Shown here: piece by piece, positions 27,606-35,978 of the stretch
How positions within the stretch are numbered: the first letter of the stretch is position 1
How the letters are laid out: each line of letters opens with the position of its first letter
Source: an uncultured Blautia sp.
GTDB lineage: Bacteria; Bacillota; Clostridia; Lachnospirales; Lachnospiraceae
Assembly (NCBI GenBank): GCA_900542045.1
Contig: UQMI01000023.1
Coordinates: forward strand, 1-48,622
Direction of reading: 5' to 3'
DNA length: 48,622 nt
Translations under genes and position numbers: made by a program
Notes under the pieces: model-generated
Databases searched by the model: none
The model's input: the letters and a program-made list of their open reading frames with translations, nothing else
Told to the model about the DNA's origin: nothing

Positions 27606-28715
27606 TTATTTCAGAGCGGCCTCAGCATATTCTGTTGTCACCAGTTCTTCATAGGGCACCCGGTTTTCCAGTTCTCCCGCTTCTTCCAGGATATCCTCCA
27701 GCAATTCGAAGCTTTCCTGCTCAAACACCAGATTTTCTTTCCAGGTATCCTGCTCGTGATAACGATTCACAATGGTCACAATGGTATCCAGATCCGTTTC
27801 CGGAAACTGCGGCGCGATCACAGAGGCAATTTCTTCCGGCGTATGGGTCTGCACATATTCCATGCCCCTCTGCAGAGCATTGGTAAATCCCTGGATCACT
27901 TCCGGATGTTCTTCCATATAGCTGGTCTTTGCACTGTAGGAGGTGTAAGGCACATACCCGGAATCCACACCCAGAGAAGCTACCACATAGCCGGCGCCTT
28001 CCTCCTCAAGGGCAGTGGCCGAAGGTTCAAACTCCACACTGAAATCCCCCTGCCCTCCGGAAAATGCCGCCGCTGTGGAGCCAAAATCAATACTCTGATC
28101 GATCTCCAGATCCTTCTCCGGATCAATACCGTTTTCTTTGAGGATATATTCAAATACCATCTGGGGCATGCCGCCTTTTCGGCCGCCCAGCACTTCTTTT
28201 CCTTTCAGGTCATTCCAGGTAAATCCCGGCATCTCCTCCCGGGCCACCAGGAAATTTCCGGCCCGCTGGGTCAGCTGGGCGAAATTCACCACCGGATCTG
28301 TGGCGCCTTCCTGATAGGCATAGACCGAAGCCTCGGCTCCCATGAATCCGATATCTGCTTCCCCCGAAAGCACCGCTGTCATTACCTTATCAGCTCCGAA
28401 TCCGTTAACCAGAGTCAGATCCAGTCCTTCGTCCGCAAAATATCCTTCCTCAATGGCCACATACTGAGGCGCATAGAAAATCGAATGGGCCACCTCATTG
28501 AGGGTTACCTTCGTCAGGGACTTGGGTGTTTCCGTTTCAGCCGTATCAGCGCTTTCTGCCCCTTGCCCATCTGCTGCTTCTTTCGGTGATTCTTCCTCCG
28601 TCGCTTCAGCAGAAGGCCCCGTTTCTCCGGGCGTTTCTGCATTTTCTCCGCAGCCGGCCACAATGCCGGTCAGCAGTATGCCTGCCATAAACAAAGCCAA
28701 CAGTTTCTTTTTCAT
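27606..28715 (-). CDS. NMT1/SsuA-type ABC substrate-binding lipoprotein (orphan)
   Basis: Periplasmic-binding-protein fold of the NMT1/THI5/SsuA group, whose members bring thiamine precursors, riboflavin, sulfonates or nitrate-like ligands to ABC importers. The signal peptide ends in a lipobox (TGIVAGC, Cys22), then an acidic linker, then FYAPQYVAIEEGYFADEGLD typical of the family. 369 residues. No permease or ATPase gene is next to it, so partners must be elsewhere. It has a promoter inside the yaaA-SBP gap and a leader with possible structure (28747-28828), which may sense the ligand. Confidence 0.88.
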   Translation of the reverse strand: MKKKLLALFMAGILLTGIVAGCGENAETPGETGPSAEATEEESPKEAADGQGAESADTAETETPKSLTKVTLNEVAHSIFYAPQYVAIEEGYFADEGLDLTLVNGFGADKVMTAVLSGEADIGFMGAEASVYAYQEGATDPVVNFAQLTQRAGNFLVAREEMPGFTWNDLKGKEVLGGRKGGMPQMVFEYILKENGIDPEKDLEIDQSIDFGSTAAAFSGGQGDFSVEFEPSATALEEEGAGYVVASLGVDSGYVPYTSYSAKTSYMEEHPEVIQGFTNALQRGMEYVQTHTPEEIASVIAPQFPETDLDTIVTIVNRYHEQDTWKENLVFEQESFELLEDILEEAGELENRVPYEELVTTEYAEAALK

Positions 28716-28746
28716 AACATACCTCCCAGATTTTCAAACCGATATT

Positions 28747-28828
28747 CTGCCCATGCCGGCACCCCAAATACCCCGGCGCCAGGGAACTCTGTCTGCTGTT
28801 CCACAATAAACAGGCCTCATACCGGCAG
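28747..28828 (-). promoter_or_regulatory. possible three-stem leader RNA
   Basis: On the minus strand CTGCC (28824-28828) can pair with GGCAG (28747-28751) to enclose two hairpins, GGAAC/GTTCC (28783-28787 with 28798-28802) and GGCGCC/GGTGCC (28758-28763 with 2875-region 28775-28780). The enclosing stem starts within a few bases of the predicted transcription start. I do not recognise a known riboswitch class. Confidence 0.35.
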
Positions 28829-28837
28829 ATATGTTAT

Positions 28838-28866
28838 ACTATATGTAATACCGTGAAATCGGTCAC
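28838..28866 (-). promoter_or_regulatory. promoter of the NMT1-type binding protein
   Basis: Minus strand -35 GTGACC (28861-28866), 17-base spacer, -10 TATAGT (28838-28843), just after the yaaA stop. Confidence 0.55.
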
Positions 28867-28925
28867 TTCCGGCCATTTTGTCCCCATTGCCGCATCTGGA
28901 CAGATCTGCTGCCGGGACAATCCTC

Positions 28926-29825
28926 TCACAGACCGGAACCTTTCAAAAACACCAGATTGTCCTCATCAGACAGTTCCGGTTCATACCGGTACCCTAATCC
29001 GTCAAATTCACGAAGCTTCTCCGGCTCTTCCACCTGATGCTCTGCCATCCAGCGCACCATCTCGCCCCGGGCCATCTTTGCCTGTGTTCCTTTTACCTTT
29101 ACTTTTCCCTGTATCAGTTCTCCAAAAATACAGGTCACATACTGCACCTGCTCCGGCAGATATTTCTCGATTACCCGGCTGTATTCTTTGGAAGCCAGAT
29201 TTACCACCACAGATGCTTCCCTGATCAGCGCCTGACAGATCCGATCTCCCCAATAGGCGTACAGATCCTTTTTTCCGTCCACTGACAGCCTGGCCTGCAT
29301 CTCCAACCGGTAGGGGATTACACCATCCAGAGGCCGCAGGATCCCGTAAAATCCCGAGAGAATCCGCAGATGCTTCTCCGCGTAATCCCACTGTCTCTCC
29401 ACAAATACCTGGGGTGCCATGTACTGATACTGGATTCCCTCATAAGCCAGAAGCGCCGGCGTACACAGCGCAAGATAACGTTCTTCAAAAGAAGTTCCCC
29501 GCCGGCTCCGGATCCTGTACTGTCCCGGTCCCGGATGTTCTGCCCCGGCCCGTCCTCCATGAGTATTCGCCGTCAGCTGTTTCTTTTCATCCAGAGATCT
29601 GCATCTCTCCAGGGAAAACTGTTCCAGACGCTCCCGTCCCAGCTTTGCAATTTTTTCGTTGCATTTCCACAGTTCCCGCAGGGCCTCTCCGTCCATCTGC
29701 CGCAGGGCCCTCTGTATTTTCTCACTGTCCGCCAGGAACTCCGGCAGGGTAAGGGATTCTCCTTCTCTGCTGATCTCATCCCCCAAATCCCGCATTTTCT
29801 TCGCCGGTGATATAATCACTTTCAT
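28926..29825 (-). CDS. yaaA: YaaA family peroxide-stress protein with insertion
   Basis: DUF328/UPF0246 protein; in E. coli YaaA lowers intracellular iron damage during peroxide stress. Family blocks are clear: MKVIISPAKKM, CNEKIAKL, PALLAYEGIQYQYMAP, RILSGFYGILRPLDGV, VNLASKEYSRV and GEMVRWM. At 299 residues it exceeds the usual 245-260 because about 40 residues (roughly 78-118, rich in Gly/Arg: THGGRAGAEHPGPGQYR) are inserted before the ALLAYEG block. The frame stays open through the insertion. ATG at 29825 after GGAGG. Confidence 0.9.
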   Translation of the reverse strand: MKVIISPAKKMRDLGDEISREGESLTLPEFLADSEKIQRALRQMDGEALRELWKCNEKIAKLGRERLEQFSLERCRSLDEKKQLTANTHGGRAGAEHPGPGQYRIRSRRGTSFEERYLALCTPALLAYEGIQYQYMAPQVFVERQWDYAEKHLRILSGFYGILRPLDGVIPYRLEMQARLSVDGKKDLYAYWGDRICQALIREASVVVNLASKEYSRVIEKYLPEQVQYVTCIFGELIQGKVKVKGTQAKMARGEMVRWMAEHQVEEPEKLREFDGLGYRYEPELSDEDNLVFLKGSGL

Positions 29826-30009
29826 TTCCTTCCTCCGTCTTTTTCACAAATGTCCGCCATTTCTCTTTCGTCAATCTGTCAAGAAACCGAAAAAAACTTT
29901 GTACGATTCTGACCTAGCTTGTTTATCCTCTCTTAGATATACTGTTAACAGATAAAAACTCGAAGCTTAATTCAATTAGAAATTATATTACAATTTGGAG
30001 GAATCGAAA

Positions 30010-31122
30010 ATGGCAAGTTTATCATTACAGCACATTAACAAAACTTATCCTAACGGCTACGAAGCAGTTAAGGACTTTTGTATGGAAATCGAAGACAAAG
30101 AGTTTATTATTTTCGTTGGACCTTCCGGATGCGGTAAATCCACCACCCTTCGTATGATTGCAGGACTGGAAGATATCACCAGCGGAACCCTGAAGATCGG
30201 CGACAAAGTTATGAATGATGTGGAGCCAAAAGACAGAGATATCGCAATGGTATTCCAGAATTACGCTCTTTATCCTCATATGACTGTATATGATAACATG
30301 GCATTCGGACTGAAGCTGAGAAAAACTCCAAAGGATCAGATCGATAAAATGGTTCGCGAAGCTGCCAAAATCCTTGATCTGGAAAAACTTCTGGACCGCA
30401 AGCCGAAAGCTCTTTCCGGTGGACAGAGACAGCGTGTTGCCATGGGACGTGCTATCGTTCGTAATCCTAAAGTATTCCTGATGGATGAGCCGCTTTCCAA
30501 CCTGGATGCCAAACTGAGAGTACAGATGCGTATTGAAATTTCCAAGCTGCATCAGAGACTGGGTACCACTATCATTTACGTAACCCATGACCAGACCGAA
30601 GCTATGACGCTGGGTACCAGAATCGTAGTTATGAAAGATGGTGTGGTACAGCAGGTAGATACTCCGCAGAACCTGTATCAGAAACCGTGCAACCTGTTTG
30701 TAGCAGGATTCATGGGATCTCCGCAGATGAATTTCCTGGAAGGCACAATTTCCCAGAAAGATAATGATGTATTTATCACTATCGGCGACAGCGATATCAA
30801 AATCCCGGCTGCAAAGGCAAGTGCTCTGAAAGATGGCGGTTATGTGGGCAAGGCCGTGATCATGGGTATCCGTCCGGAAGACATCCATGATTCCGAAATG
30901 TTTATCTCCTCTTCCCCGAGCGGTTCCATGGAGTCTGTAGTAAAAGTATACGAGCTGCTGGGTGCAGAAGTTTACCTGTATTTCGATGTAAACGGCACAC
31001 AGGTAACTGCACGGGTTGATCCGCGTACAACTGCCAAAACAGGAGATCCGATCAAATTTGCATTCGATATGGAGAAATCCCATTTCTTTGACAAAGAAAC
31101 AGAAAAAGTGATCACCAACTGA
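30010..31122 (+). CDS. MsmK/UgpC-type carbohydrate ABC transporter ATPase
   Basis: Shared ATP-binding subunit of CUT1 sugar importers. Walker A GPSGCGKST, Q-loop FQNYALYPHMTV, signature LSGGQRQRVAMGRAI, Walker B FLMDEPLSNLD and a C-terminal TOBE regulatory domain (KAVIMGIRPEDIH). Start at ATG 30010 (MASLSLQ) 8 bases after GGAGG; 370 residues. No permeases or binding protein adjoin it, which is normal for the multitask ATPase of Firmicutes that energises several importers. Codon choice is noticeably more biased than in neighbours, pointing to high expression. Confidence 0.93.
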   Translation: MASLSLQHINKTYPNGYEAVKDFCMEIEDKEFIIFVGPSGCGKSTTLRMIAGLEDITSGTLKIGDKVMNDVEPKDRDIAMVFQNYALYPHMTVYDNMAFGLKLRKTPKDQIDKMVREAAKILDLEKLLDRKPKALSGGQRQRVAMGRAIVRNPKVFLMDEPLSNLDAKLRVQMRIEISKLHQRLGTTIIYVTHDQTEAMTLGTRIVVMKDGVVQQVDTPQNLYQKPCNLFVAGFMGSPQMNFLEGTISQKDNDVFITIGDSDIKIPAAKASALKDGGYVGKAVIMGIRPEDIHDSEMFISSSPSGSMESVVKVYELLGAEVYLYFDVNGTQVTARVDPRTTAKTGDPIKFAFDMEKSHFFDKETEKVITN

Positions 31123-31138
31123 TCGGTCAGTTCTTCTT

Positions 31139-31172
31139 GGATTCGGGAAAGCAATTTCCCGAATCCTTTTTT
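31139..31172 (+). terminator. terminator after the MsmK-type gene
   Basis: GGATTCGGGAAA pairs perfectly with TTTCCCGAATCC around GCAA and runs into TTTTTT. Confidence 0.95.
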
Positions 31173-31173
31173 A

Positions 31174-31316
31174 TGTGATAGGAAAGCAGAACAGAATGTT
31201 CTGCTTTCCTATCACACAAAACGCTCCGCGTGGATCGCACTGCGGCGGAAAAGAAGCATGTTGCCAAAAGCAACCCGCCGCAGGCGGAGAATCCTGCGGT
31301 GCAGGATTCTTTTTTA
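31174..31316 (+). repeat. composite dispersed repeat, copy 1 (modules A, B and C)
   Basis: Module A (31174-31216) is a perfect 20-base-pair inverted repeat starting TGTGATAGGAAAGCAGAACA with a GAA loop. Module B (31222-31240) is CGCTCCGCGTGGATCGCAC. A hairpin TGCGGCGG/CCGCCGCA (31241-31282) with an inner GTTGC/GCAAC stem follows, then module C (31272-31316), a terminator-like stem with TTTTTT. Modules A and B recur inverted at 47342-47416 and module C at 14829-14874. It lies between the MsmK-type terminator and the promoter of the regulator gene. Confidence 0.85.
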
Positions 31317-31325
31317 GTATAATTA

Positions 31326-31334
31326 TGATATAAT
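31326..31334 (+). promoter_or_regulatory. extended -10 promoter of the CdaR-like gene
   Basis: TGATATAAT (31326-31334) directly downstream of the repeat, without a good -35; 26 bases to the start codon. Confidence 0.6.
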
Positions 31335-31359
31335 AGGCCAAAGAAAGGATGTGATTCCC

Positions 31360-32445
31360 ATGACCTTACAGCAAGCTCTGGAAAATACTCTGTCACGATG
31401 GAAAGAAACCAGTGGTCTGGATTTTTGCCTCCTGACCCCCGATGAAAAGATCCTTTACACAACCTGCGACAAAAAATTGCCCTCCCCCCAGAAACGTCAG
31501 GCTTTCCTGGAGAGTACTGCACTAGCCGTATCCAATACCAACTGCCATGTATTCAAAATCTGCCCGTCCTCAAAAGAAATGCACCTGCTGATTCTTTGGG
31601 GAAAAGACCAGCAGGCCAGACTGGTGGGCGAACTGGCAGTCTGCCAGGTAGAAAGCCTGCTGGACGCTTATCGGGAACGTACCGACAAAAATACTTTTAT
31701 GCAGAATCTGCTTCTCGGCAACTATTCTTCTGTGGATATCTACAACAAAGCCAAGCGCCTGCATATAGCGCCCGATCAGCGCCGTGTGATCTTTCTGACC
31801 GAGACCAGACAGCAGCCGGACGAAGAGATTACCGCTACGGTACGAAATATTTTTTCTGCGCGTACCCGGGATTTTATCACAGCCATTGATGATTACAGGA
31901 TCATCATTGTCCATGAACTGCAGTCTACGGAAAGCAATAAAGACATGGAGGAAATTGCCGCCACCCTGGTGGATATGTTAAATACAGAAGCCATGACCAA
32001 CGCCTGGGTTTCTTACAGCAATCCTGCCGGCGCCCTGACAGAACTGCAGAATGCCTACAAAGAAGCTATGATGGCCCTGGAGATTGGAAAAATTTTCTAT
32101 GCCCAGAAAACTACTTTCGGCTACAACCGTCTGGGAATCGGACGTTTGATCTACCAGCTTCCCCTTTCAATCTGCGAAATGTTCATTAATGAAATTTTCA
32201 GCGAAGAAAGTCTCTCCTCCCTGGACGATGAAACCATGACCATCATACGTACCTTTTTCGAGAACAATCTGAATCTGTCAGAAACCTCTCGAAAACTGTA
32301 TGTCCACCGAAATACGCTGGTCTACCGGTTTGAAAAGCTGGAAAAAAAATTCGGCCTGGACATCCGTACTTTTGAAGATGCCCTGACCTTTAAGATTGCC
32401 ATGATGGTGGTGGATTATATCAAATATTCTTCCCAGCAGAAATAG
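31360..32445 (+). CDS. CdaR/PucR-type transcriptional regulator
   Basis: About 361 residues. The C-terminal HTH_30 domain is typical of the CdaR/PucR group (FFENNLNLSETSRKLYVHRN then TLVYRFEKLEKKFGLDIRTF), preceded by a degenerate GGDEF-like middle (YKEAMMALEIGKI). The N-terminal part is not recognised. Start set at ATG 31360; a GTG at 31351 in frame is too close to the AAAGGA. Such regulators often respond to small acids or amino acids. No obvious target adjoins, although the upstream gene encodes a sugar ABC ATPase. Confidence 0.85.
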   Translation: MTLQQALENTLSRWKETSGLDFCLLTPDEKILYTTCDKKLPSPQKRQAFLESTALAVSNTNCHVFKICPSSKEMHLLILWGKDQQARLVGELAVCQVESLLDAYRERTDKNTFMQNLLLGNYSSVDIYNKAKRLHIAPDQRRVIFLTETRQQPDEEITATVRNIFSARTRDFITAIDDYRIIIVHELQSTESNKDMEEIAATLVDMLNTEAMTNAWVSYSNPAGALTELQNAYKEAMMALEIGKIFYAQKTTFGYNRLGIGRLIYQLPLSICEMFINEIFSEESLSSLDDETMTIIRTFFENNLNLSETSRKLYVHRNTLVYRFEKLEKKFGLDIRTFEDALTFKIAMMVVDYIKYSSQQK

Positions 32446-32458
32446 AGATGGTGCCTGT

Positions 32459-32884
32459 ATGAAGCAATCGATCCAACGCAAAAGAATACTGAGCCGCCTG
32501 AAAATACTGCTTCTGGTAGCTTTCCTTTATTACCTGGTCACCTGGTTTACCGGATGTCCTTTTCGTTTTCTGTTTGGAATTTCCTGCCCTGGCTGCGGCA
32601 TGACCAGGGCCTGGCTGTATGTGCTGCATCTGGATTTTGCCGCAGCGTTTCAGAGCCACCCACTTTTCTGGATGGCTCCGCTTTTTCTTTTCTGGATCCT
32701 GTTTGAAGACGGCCTTGCCTGCCGCCGTCTGCAGCCGTGGATCTATGGCTGCGCGGCACTTTTTCTTATTGTTTATTTTCTTCGTCTGATCTGGTTTCCG
32801 GATCCCATTGTGAAATGGGAGCCCCAGGAAGGACTCCTGTGGTCTAAGGGATACATTATACGCCACATTGTGCGTCCAGGCTAA
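32459..32884 (+). CDS. DUF2752 membrane protein
   Basis: 141 residues with three hydrophobic segments (about 16-32, 68-83, 92-110). The defining motif CPGCGMTRAWLYVLHLDF (about 44-61) with a preceding CPFRFLFG matches DUF2752, a small family of unknown role common in gut Firmicutes and Bacteroidetes. The cysteine pairs in the motif suggest metal binding or a disulfide. It lies 13 bases after the regulator gene and is probably co-transcribed; the Shine-Dalgarno is weak. Confidence 0.85.
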   Translation: MKQSIQRKRILSRLKILLLVAFLYYLVTWFTGCPFRFLFGISCPGCGMTRAWLYVLHLDFAAAFQSHPLFWMAPLFLFWILFEDGLACRRLQPWIYGCAALFLIVYFLRLIWFPDPIVKWEPQEGLLWSKGYIIRHIVRPG

Positions 32885-32943
32885 CAAGGCTCCAGTAAAT
32901 ATTCACAACAAAGCAGGGAACTCTCCTGATCCGTCATACTACC

Positions 32944-32974
32944 AAGAGCCAGACCTTGCACAGACCTGGCTCTT
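32944..32974. terminator. bidirectional hairpin terminator
   Basis: AAGAGCCAG (32944-32952) pairs with CTGGCTCTT (32966-32974) between two convergent genes. Confidence 0.65.
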
Positions 32975-32990
32975 ATTCCATGGGATTTCT

Positions 32991-34178
32991 TCAAAAAGTT
33001 TCCGAAGATTCCTCCTGTGTATTCTCTTTTTCCAGATAAATTACAGCACTGGGCCGCAGGGACACATTGCAGACATCACCGTACTCCTCCAATGTCAGAA
33101 CCGTACCCTCCGGCAGGTTCAGATTTCGAAATTCTCTTGTCCCGTAGTCTGCCTCACTGCTTAAGTACAACGAAAAGCCGTACTCATCTCCCCGCTGGAT
33201 CCGCAGATCTCCTTCGCCCTCTTCCAGAACAACATCATACACCCCCGGTTCCAGATCCGTTCCCACTTCCATCTCACTTTCCACTTCATAAGAAATATCC
33301 ATAGGATTTTCCTGCTGTGTCCAGTTCTGGGTATAATACGCTTCCTCACAATAGAAATTCAGGGTTCCGGCTCCTTCCAGCCGAAGTTCCCCGCCTTCCA
33401 TCAGCGCCAGGCCTTCAAAACTCTCCACCTGATAGTCCGCATCATACTCTTCGTGGGAGAACACCAGAAATTCAAAAAGGCCATTTTCGTAGTCATCCAG
33501 ATTCAGATCCACTTCCCCCTGGTCACTGATCAGAGATATTGTATAGATTCCCGCCGGAATCTCCTGACCGATCACATATTCTCCCGCCGTCACTGTCTGG
33601 TCGAAAAAATCCACCGTATACTCTCCCACAGGCGCCACATCCGCAGAAGTCAATTTTTCCTCCATGACATAGCTCTCCTGAGTTGAACCTTGAAAGGAAT
33701 AAGATATATCATCAACAATATCGCTCAGAGCAGAGAGAATGCCCGGCAGCATCCCCAGGATTGCCACAACCAGGATCACTACGATCAGCAGCCTACTTCT
33801 CCGGGAACGACTTCTGCTTGACATGGATATCCCGCCTGATCTGCCGGCAGAGGAATATCGTCTCTGATAAGCAGTGTTTCCGGATTCCTTCTGTCGCTGA
33901 CGGTTCTCTCTTCCTGAGGAGGCCCCTGTCTGCCGTGTGCTGCTCCTCGATGCACTGCTGCTCCCGGAGGACACAGTACCGCGGTCCGCCTGCCTGCTCA
34001 GAGGACGTTCCAGCTTTTCCAGTTTCTCCCGGGCTTCTTTGGATGCATGTTTATAATGATCCCTGCGATTTTCATTGAGATGATACAATTCTTCATCTCT
34101 CCTGTAAGGCATGCCGCAGTCTCTGCATCTTCCATTCACAATGGAACCCTCACAGACACAACATTTTCGTACACCCAC
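32991..34178 (-). CDS. zinc-ribbon membrane protein with duplicated beta domain
   Basis: 395 residues starting at a GTG (34178) behind GGGAGGGG. An N-terminal zinc ribbon (C6, C9, C18, C21), a Ser/Arg-rich linker, one membrane helix (about 130-150) and an outer region with two tandem copies of an about 77-residue module (about 199-275 and 301-375). Both copies share the order G-x-x-I/L-x-P/A-G-I/V-Y, GE-x-DL, GF/LF, S-x-E-x-DY, F-x-x-L-x-L-x-EG. No family is recognised. The architecture (zinc ribbon, helix, outer domain) repeats that of the genes at 16156-20069. Confidence 0.75.
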   Translation of the reverse strand: MGVRKCCVCEGSIVNGRCRDCGMPYRRDEELYHLNENRRDHYKHASKEAREKLEKLERPLSRQADRGTVSSGSSSASRSSTRQTGASSGRENRQRQKESGNTAYQRRYSSAGRSGGISMSSRSRSRRSRLLIVVILVVAILGMLPGILSALSDIVDDISYSFQGSTQESYVMEEKLTSADVAPVGEYTVDFFDQTVTAGEYVIGQEIPAGIYTISLISDQGEVDLNLDDYENGLFEFLVFSHEEYDADYQVESFEGLALMEGGELRLEGAGTLNFYCEEAYYTQNWTQQENPMDISYEVESEMEVGTDLEPGVYDVVLEEGEGDLRIQRGDEYGFSLYLSSEADYGTREFRNLNLPEGTVLTLEEYGDVCNVSLRPSAVIYLEKENTQEESSETF

Positions 34179-34201
34179 AGTATCCCCTCCCTTCTATTCT
34201 C

Positions 34202-34230
34202 ATTGTATCGATTTTAGATATGGGTTGCAA
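34202..34230 (-). promoter_or_regulatory. promoter of the zinc-ribbon duplicated-domain gene
   Basis: Minus strand -35 TTGCAA (34225-34230), 17-base spacer, -10 TACAAT (34202-34207). It is back to back with the asnA promoter, whose -35 is also TTGCAA. Confidence 0.7.
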
Positions 34231-34237
34231 GTCCAAA

Positions 34238-34266
34238 TTGCAAAGAAGCGGTCTTCCTGTTATAAT
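34238..34266 (+). promoter_or_regulatory. promoter of asnA
   Basis: -35 TTGCAA (34238-34243), 17-base spacer, -10 TATAAT (34261-34266) with an extended TG. Confidence 0.8.
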
Positions 34267-34298
34267 GAGCTTTAATGAAAAATAAAGGAGGCACCCCC

Positions 34299-35309
34299 AT
34301 GGACAAGATAAATATACCTTCCGGGTATCGCTCTGACCTGAATCTTCATGATACCCAGATCGCAATCAAAACTGTAAAGGATTTCTTTCAGCAGACTCTC
34401 GCCCAAAAGCTGAATCTGCTGCGCGTATCCGCTCCGCTTTTTGTAGCGCCTGAATCCGGTTTGAACGATAACCTAAACGGCGTAGAACGTCCCGTGAGCT
34501 TTGATTTGAAAAGCCAGCCAGGCCGTCAGGCGGAAATCGTCCATTCCCTGGCAAAATGGAAACGCTATGCACTGAAAAAATACGGGTTTTCTCATGGAGA
34601 AGGTCTGTATACGGACATGCTTGCTATCCGCCGGGACGAAGATCTTGACAACGTACACTCTGTTTACGTGGACCAGTGGGACTGGGAAAAGATCATTTCC
34701 AAAGAAGAACGCACCGTGGAAACACTGCAGGATACTGTTCGCACCATCTATAAGGTACTCCGCAAAACAGAAAAATACATGGCGATCCAGTATGATTACA
34801 TTGAGGAAATCCTTCCCAAAGAGATTTTCTTTATCACCTCCCAGGAACTGGAAGACCTGTACCCGGACTGCACCCCAAAGGAACGGGAATACCGCATTGT
34901 GAAAGACAAAGGAGCCGTCTTCCTGATGCAGATCGGTGGCAAGCTCAAAAGCGGAATCCCCCACGATGGACGTGCGCCGGATTATGATGACTGGGAACTG
35001 AACGGAGATATCCTGGTTTATTATCCGGTTCTGGACATGGCTCTTGAGCTTTCCTCCATGGGTATTCGTGTAGATGAGGACGCTCTGGACCGTCAGCTTT
35101 CTCTTGCCGGCTGCGATGATCGCCGACAGCTGGATTTTCAAAAGGCCATCCTGAATAAAGAACTTCCCTATACCATTGGCGGCGGTATTGGTCAGTCCCG
35201 TATCTGTATGTTCTTCCTGCGAAAGGCCCACATTGGAGAAGTACACGCTTCCCTGTGGCCCAGAGAAATGGAGCAGGCGGCAAAAGACGCAGGAATTCAG
35301 CTTTTGTAA
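34299..35309 (+). CDS. asnA: aspartate-ammonia ligase (asparagine synthetase A)
   Basis: Makes asparagine from aspartate, ammonia and ATP; related to class II aminoacyl-tRNA synthetases. Recognisable blocks are [50 protein letters not shown] and the [15 protein letters not shown]-terminal motif. 336 residues from ATG 34299, 6 bases after GGAGG. The leader is only about 25 bases, too short for a T-box, so regulation is probably at the promoter. Confidence 0.96.
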   Translation: MDKINIPSGYRSDLNLHDTQIAIKTVKDFFQQTLAQKLNLLRVSAPLFVAPESGLNDNLNGVERPVSFDLKSQPGRQAEIVHSLAKWKRYALKKYGFSHGEGLYTDMLAIRRDEDLDNVHSVYVDQWDWEKIISKEERTVETLQDTVRTIYKVLRKTEKYMAIQYDYIEEILPKEIFFITSQELEDLYPDCTPKEREYRIVKDKGAVFLMQIGGKLKSGIPHDGRAPDYDDWELNGDILVYYPVLDMALELSSMGIRVDEDALDRQLSLAGCDDRRQLDFQKAILNKELPYTIGGGIGQSRICMFFLRKAHIGEVHASLWPREMEQAAKDAGIQLL

Positions 35310-35342
35310 GATTTTTTTCTACAAATTTAATAATTGTAATCG

Positions 35343-35371
35343 TTGACAGATACCTCCCGGCATACTATGAT
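35343..35371 (+). promoter_or_regulatory. promoter of the CBS-domain gene
   Basis: -35 TTGACA (35343-35348), 17-base spacer, -10 TATGAT (35366-35371). Confidence 0.8.
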
Positions 35372-35429
35372 TACATTAGAATTGTTAATTTTTTAGCGGT
35401 TCTAAGCAAAAGACAAAGGGGAATCTGTA

Positions 35430-35912
35430 GTGAATATTTTATTTTTTCTGACACCAAAGGAAGATGTTGCCTATGTGTTTGAAGATGAGTCTCTGCGGCA
35501 GACTATGGAACGAATGGAGCACCGGAAATTCTCCTGTGTACCGATCATCAATAAAGACGGTTTGTACATTGGTTCCATATCAGAAGGAGATCTTCTCTGG
35601 GGGATTAAGCATATGGGATTTCCTTCCTTAAAAGACATGGAGAAGATTGCTATTACCGCCATTCCCAGGCGGGCCCATTATCAGCCGGTCCGTGTGGATT
35701 CCAATATGGAAGACCTGATCGAGAAAGCCACCCAGCAGAATTATGTGCCTGTTGTAGATGATGGCAACAATTTTATTGGTATTATCACCCGTAAGGATAT
35801 TATTCAATATTGCTATTCCAATCTCCAAAAAGGATACGCCCGGCAAAGCCATGAAACCGGTACAGAACCGGATATTTTACCGGAGCATTCCTCCTGTCCA
35901 GCGGATTCATGA
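35430..35912 (+). CDS. two-CBS-domain protein
   Basis: 160 residues made of two CBS modules (about 8-62 and 75-132; VPIINKDGLYIGSISEGDLL and VPVVDDGNNFIGIITRKDII). Stand-alone paired CBS proteins bind adenine nucleotides; size and sequence style resemble the c-di-AMP-binding CbpB/DarB type of Firmicutes, but this is not proven from sequence. Starts with GTG at 35430 behind AAGGGG. Monocistronic with its own strong promoter and a downstream terminator. Confidence 0.85.
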   Translation: MNILFFLTPKEDVAYVFEDESLRQTMERMEHRKFSCVPIINKDGLYIGSISEGDLLWGIKHMGFPSLKDMEKIAITAIPRRAHYQPVRVDSNMEDLIEKATQQNYVPVVDDGNNFIGIITRKDIIQYCYSNLQKGYARQSHETGTEPDILPEHSSCPADS

Positions 35913-35933
35913 TCCTGAATATCTTTACAAAAC

Positions 35934-35966
35934 GAGGGCACCCCTTATGAACCAAGGGGTGCCCTC
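35934..35966. terminator. bidirectional terminator
   Basis: GAGGGCACCCCTT (35934-35946) pairs with AAGGGGTGCCCTC (35954-35966) between the convergent CBS and aroE genes. Confidence 0.8.
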
Positions 35967-35978
35967 TTCGCATAGCTG

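Noticed and set aside
28747..28828. TPP riboswitch
   Set aside because: A GGGGTGCC segment is present, but the CTGAGA motif and the second conserved arm of the TPP class are not.
34202..34298. T-box leader for asnA
   Set aside because: The distance from the promoter to the ATG is about 30 bases and no specifier or T-box sequence is present.
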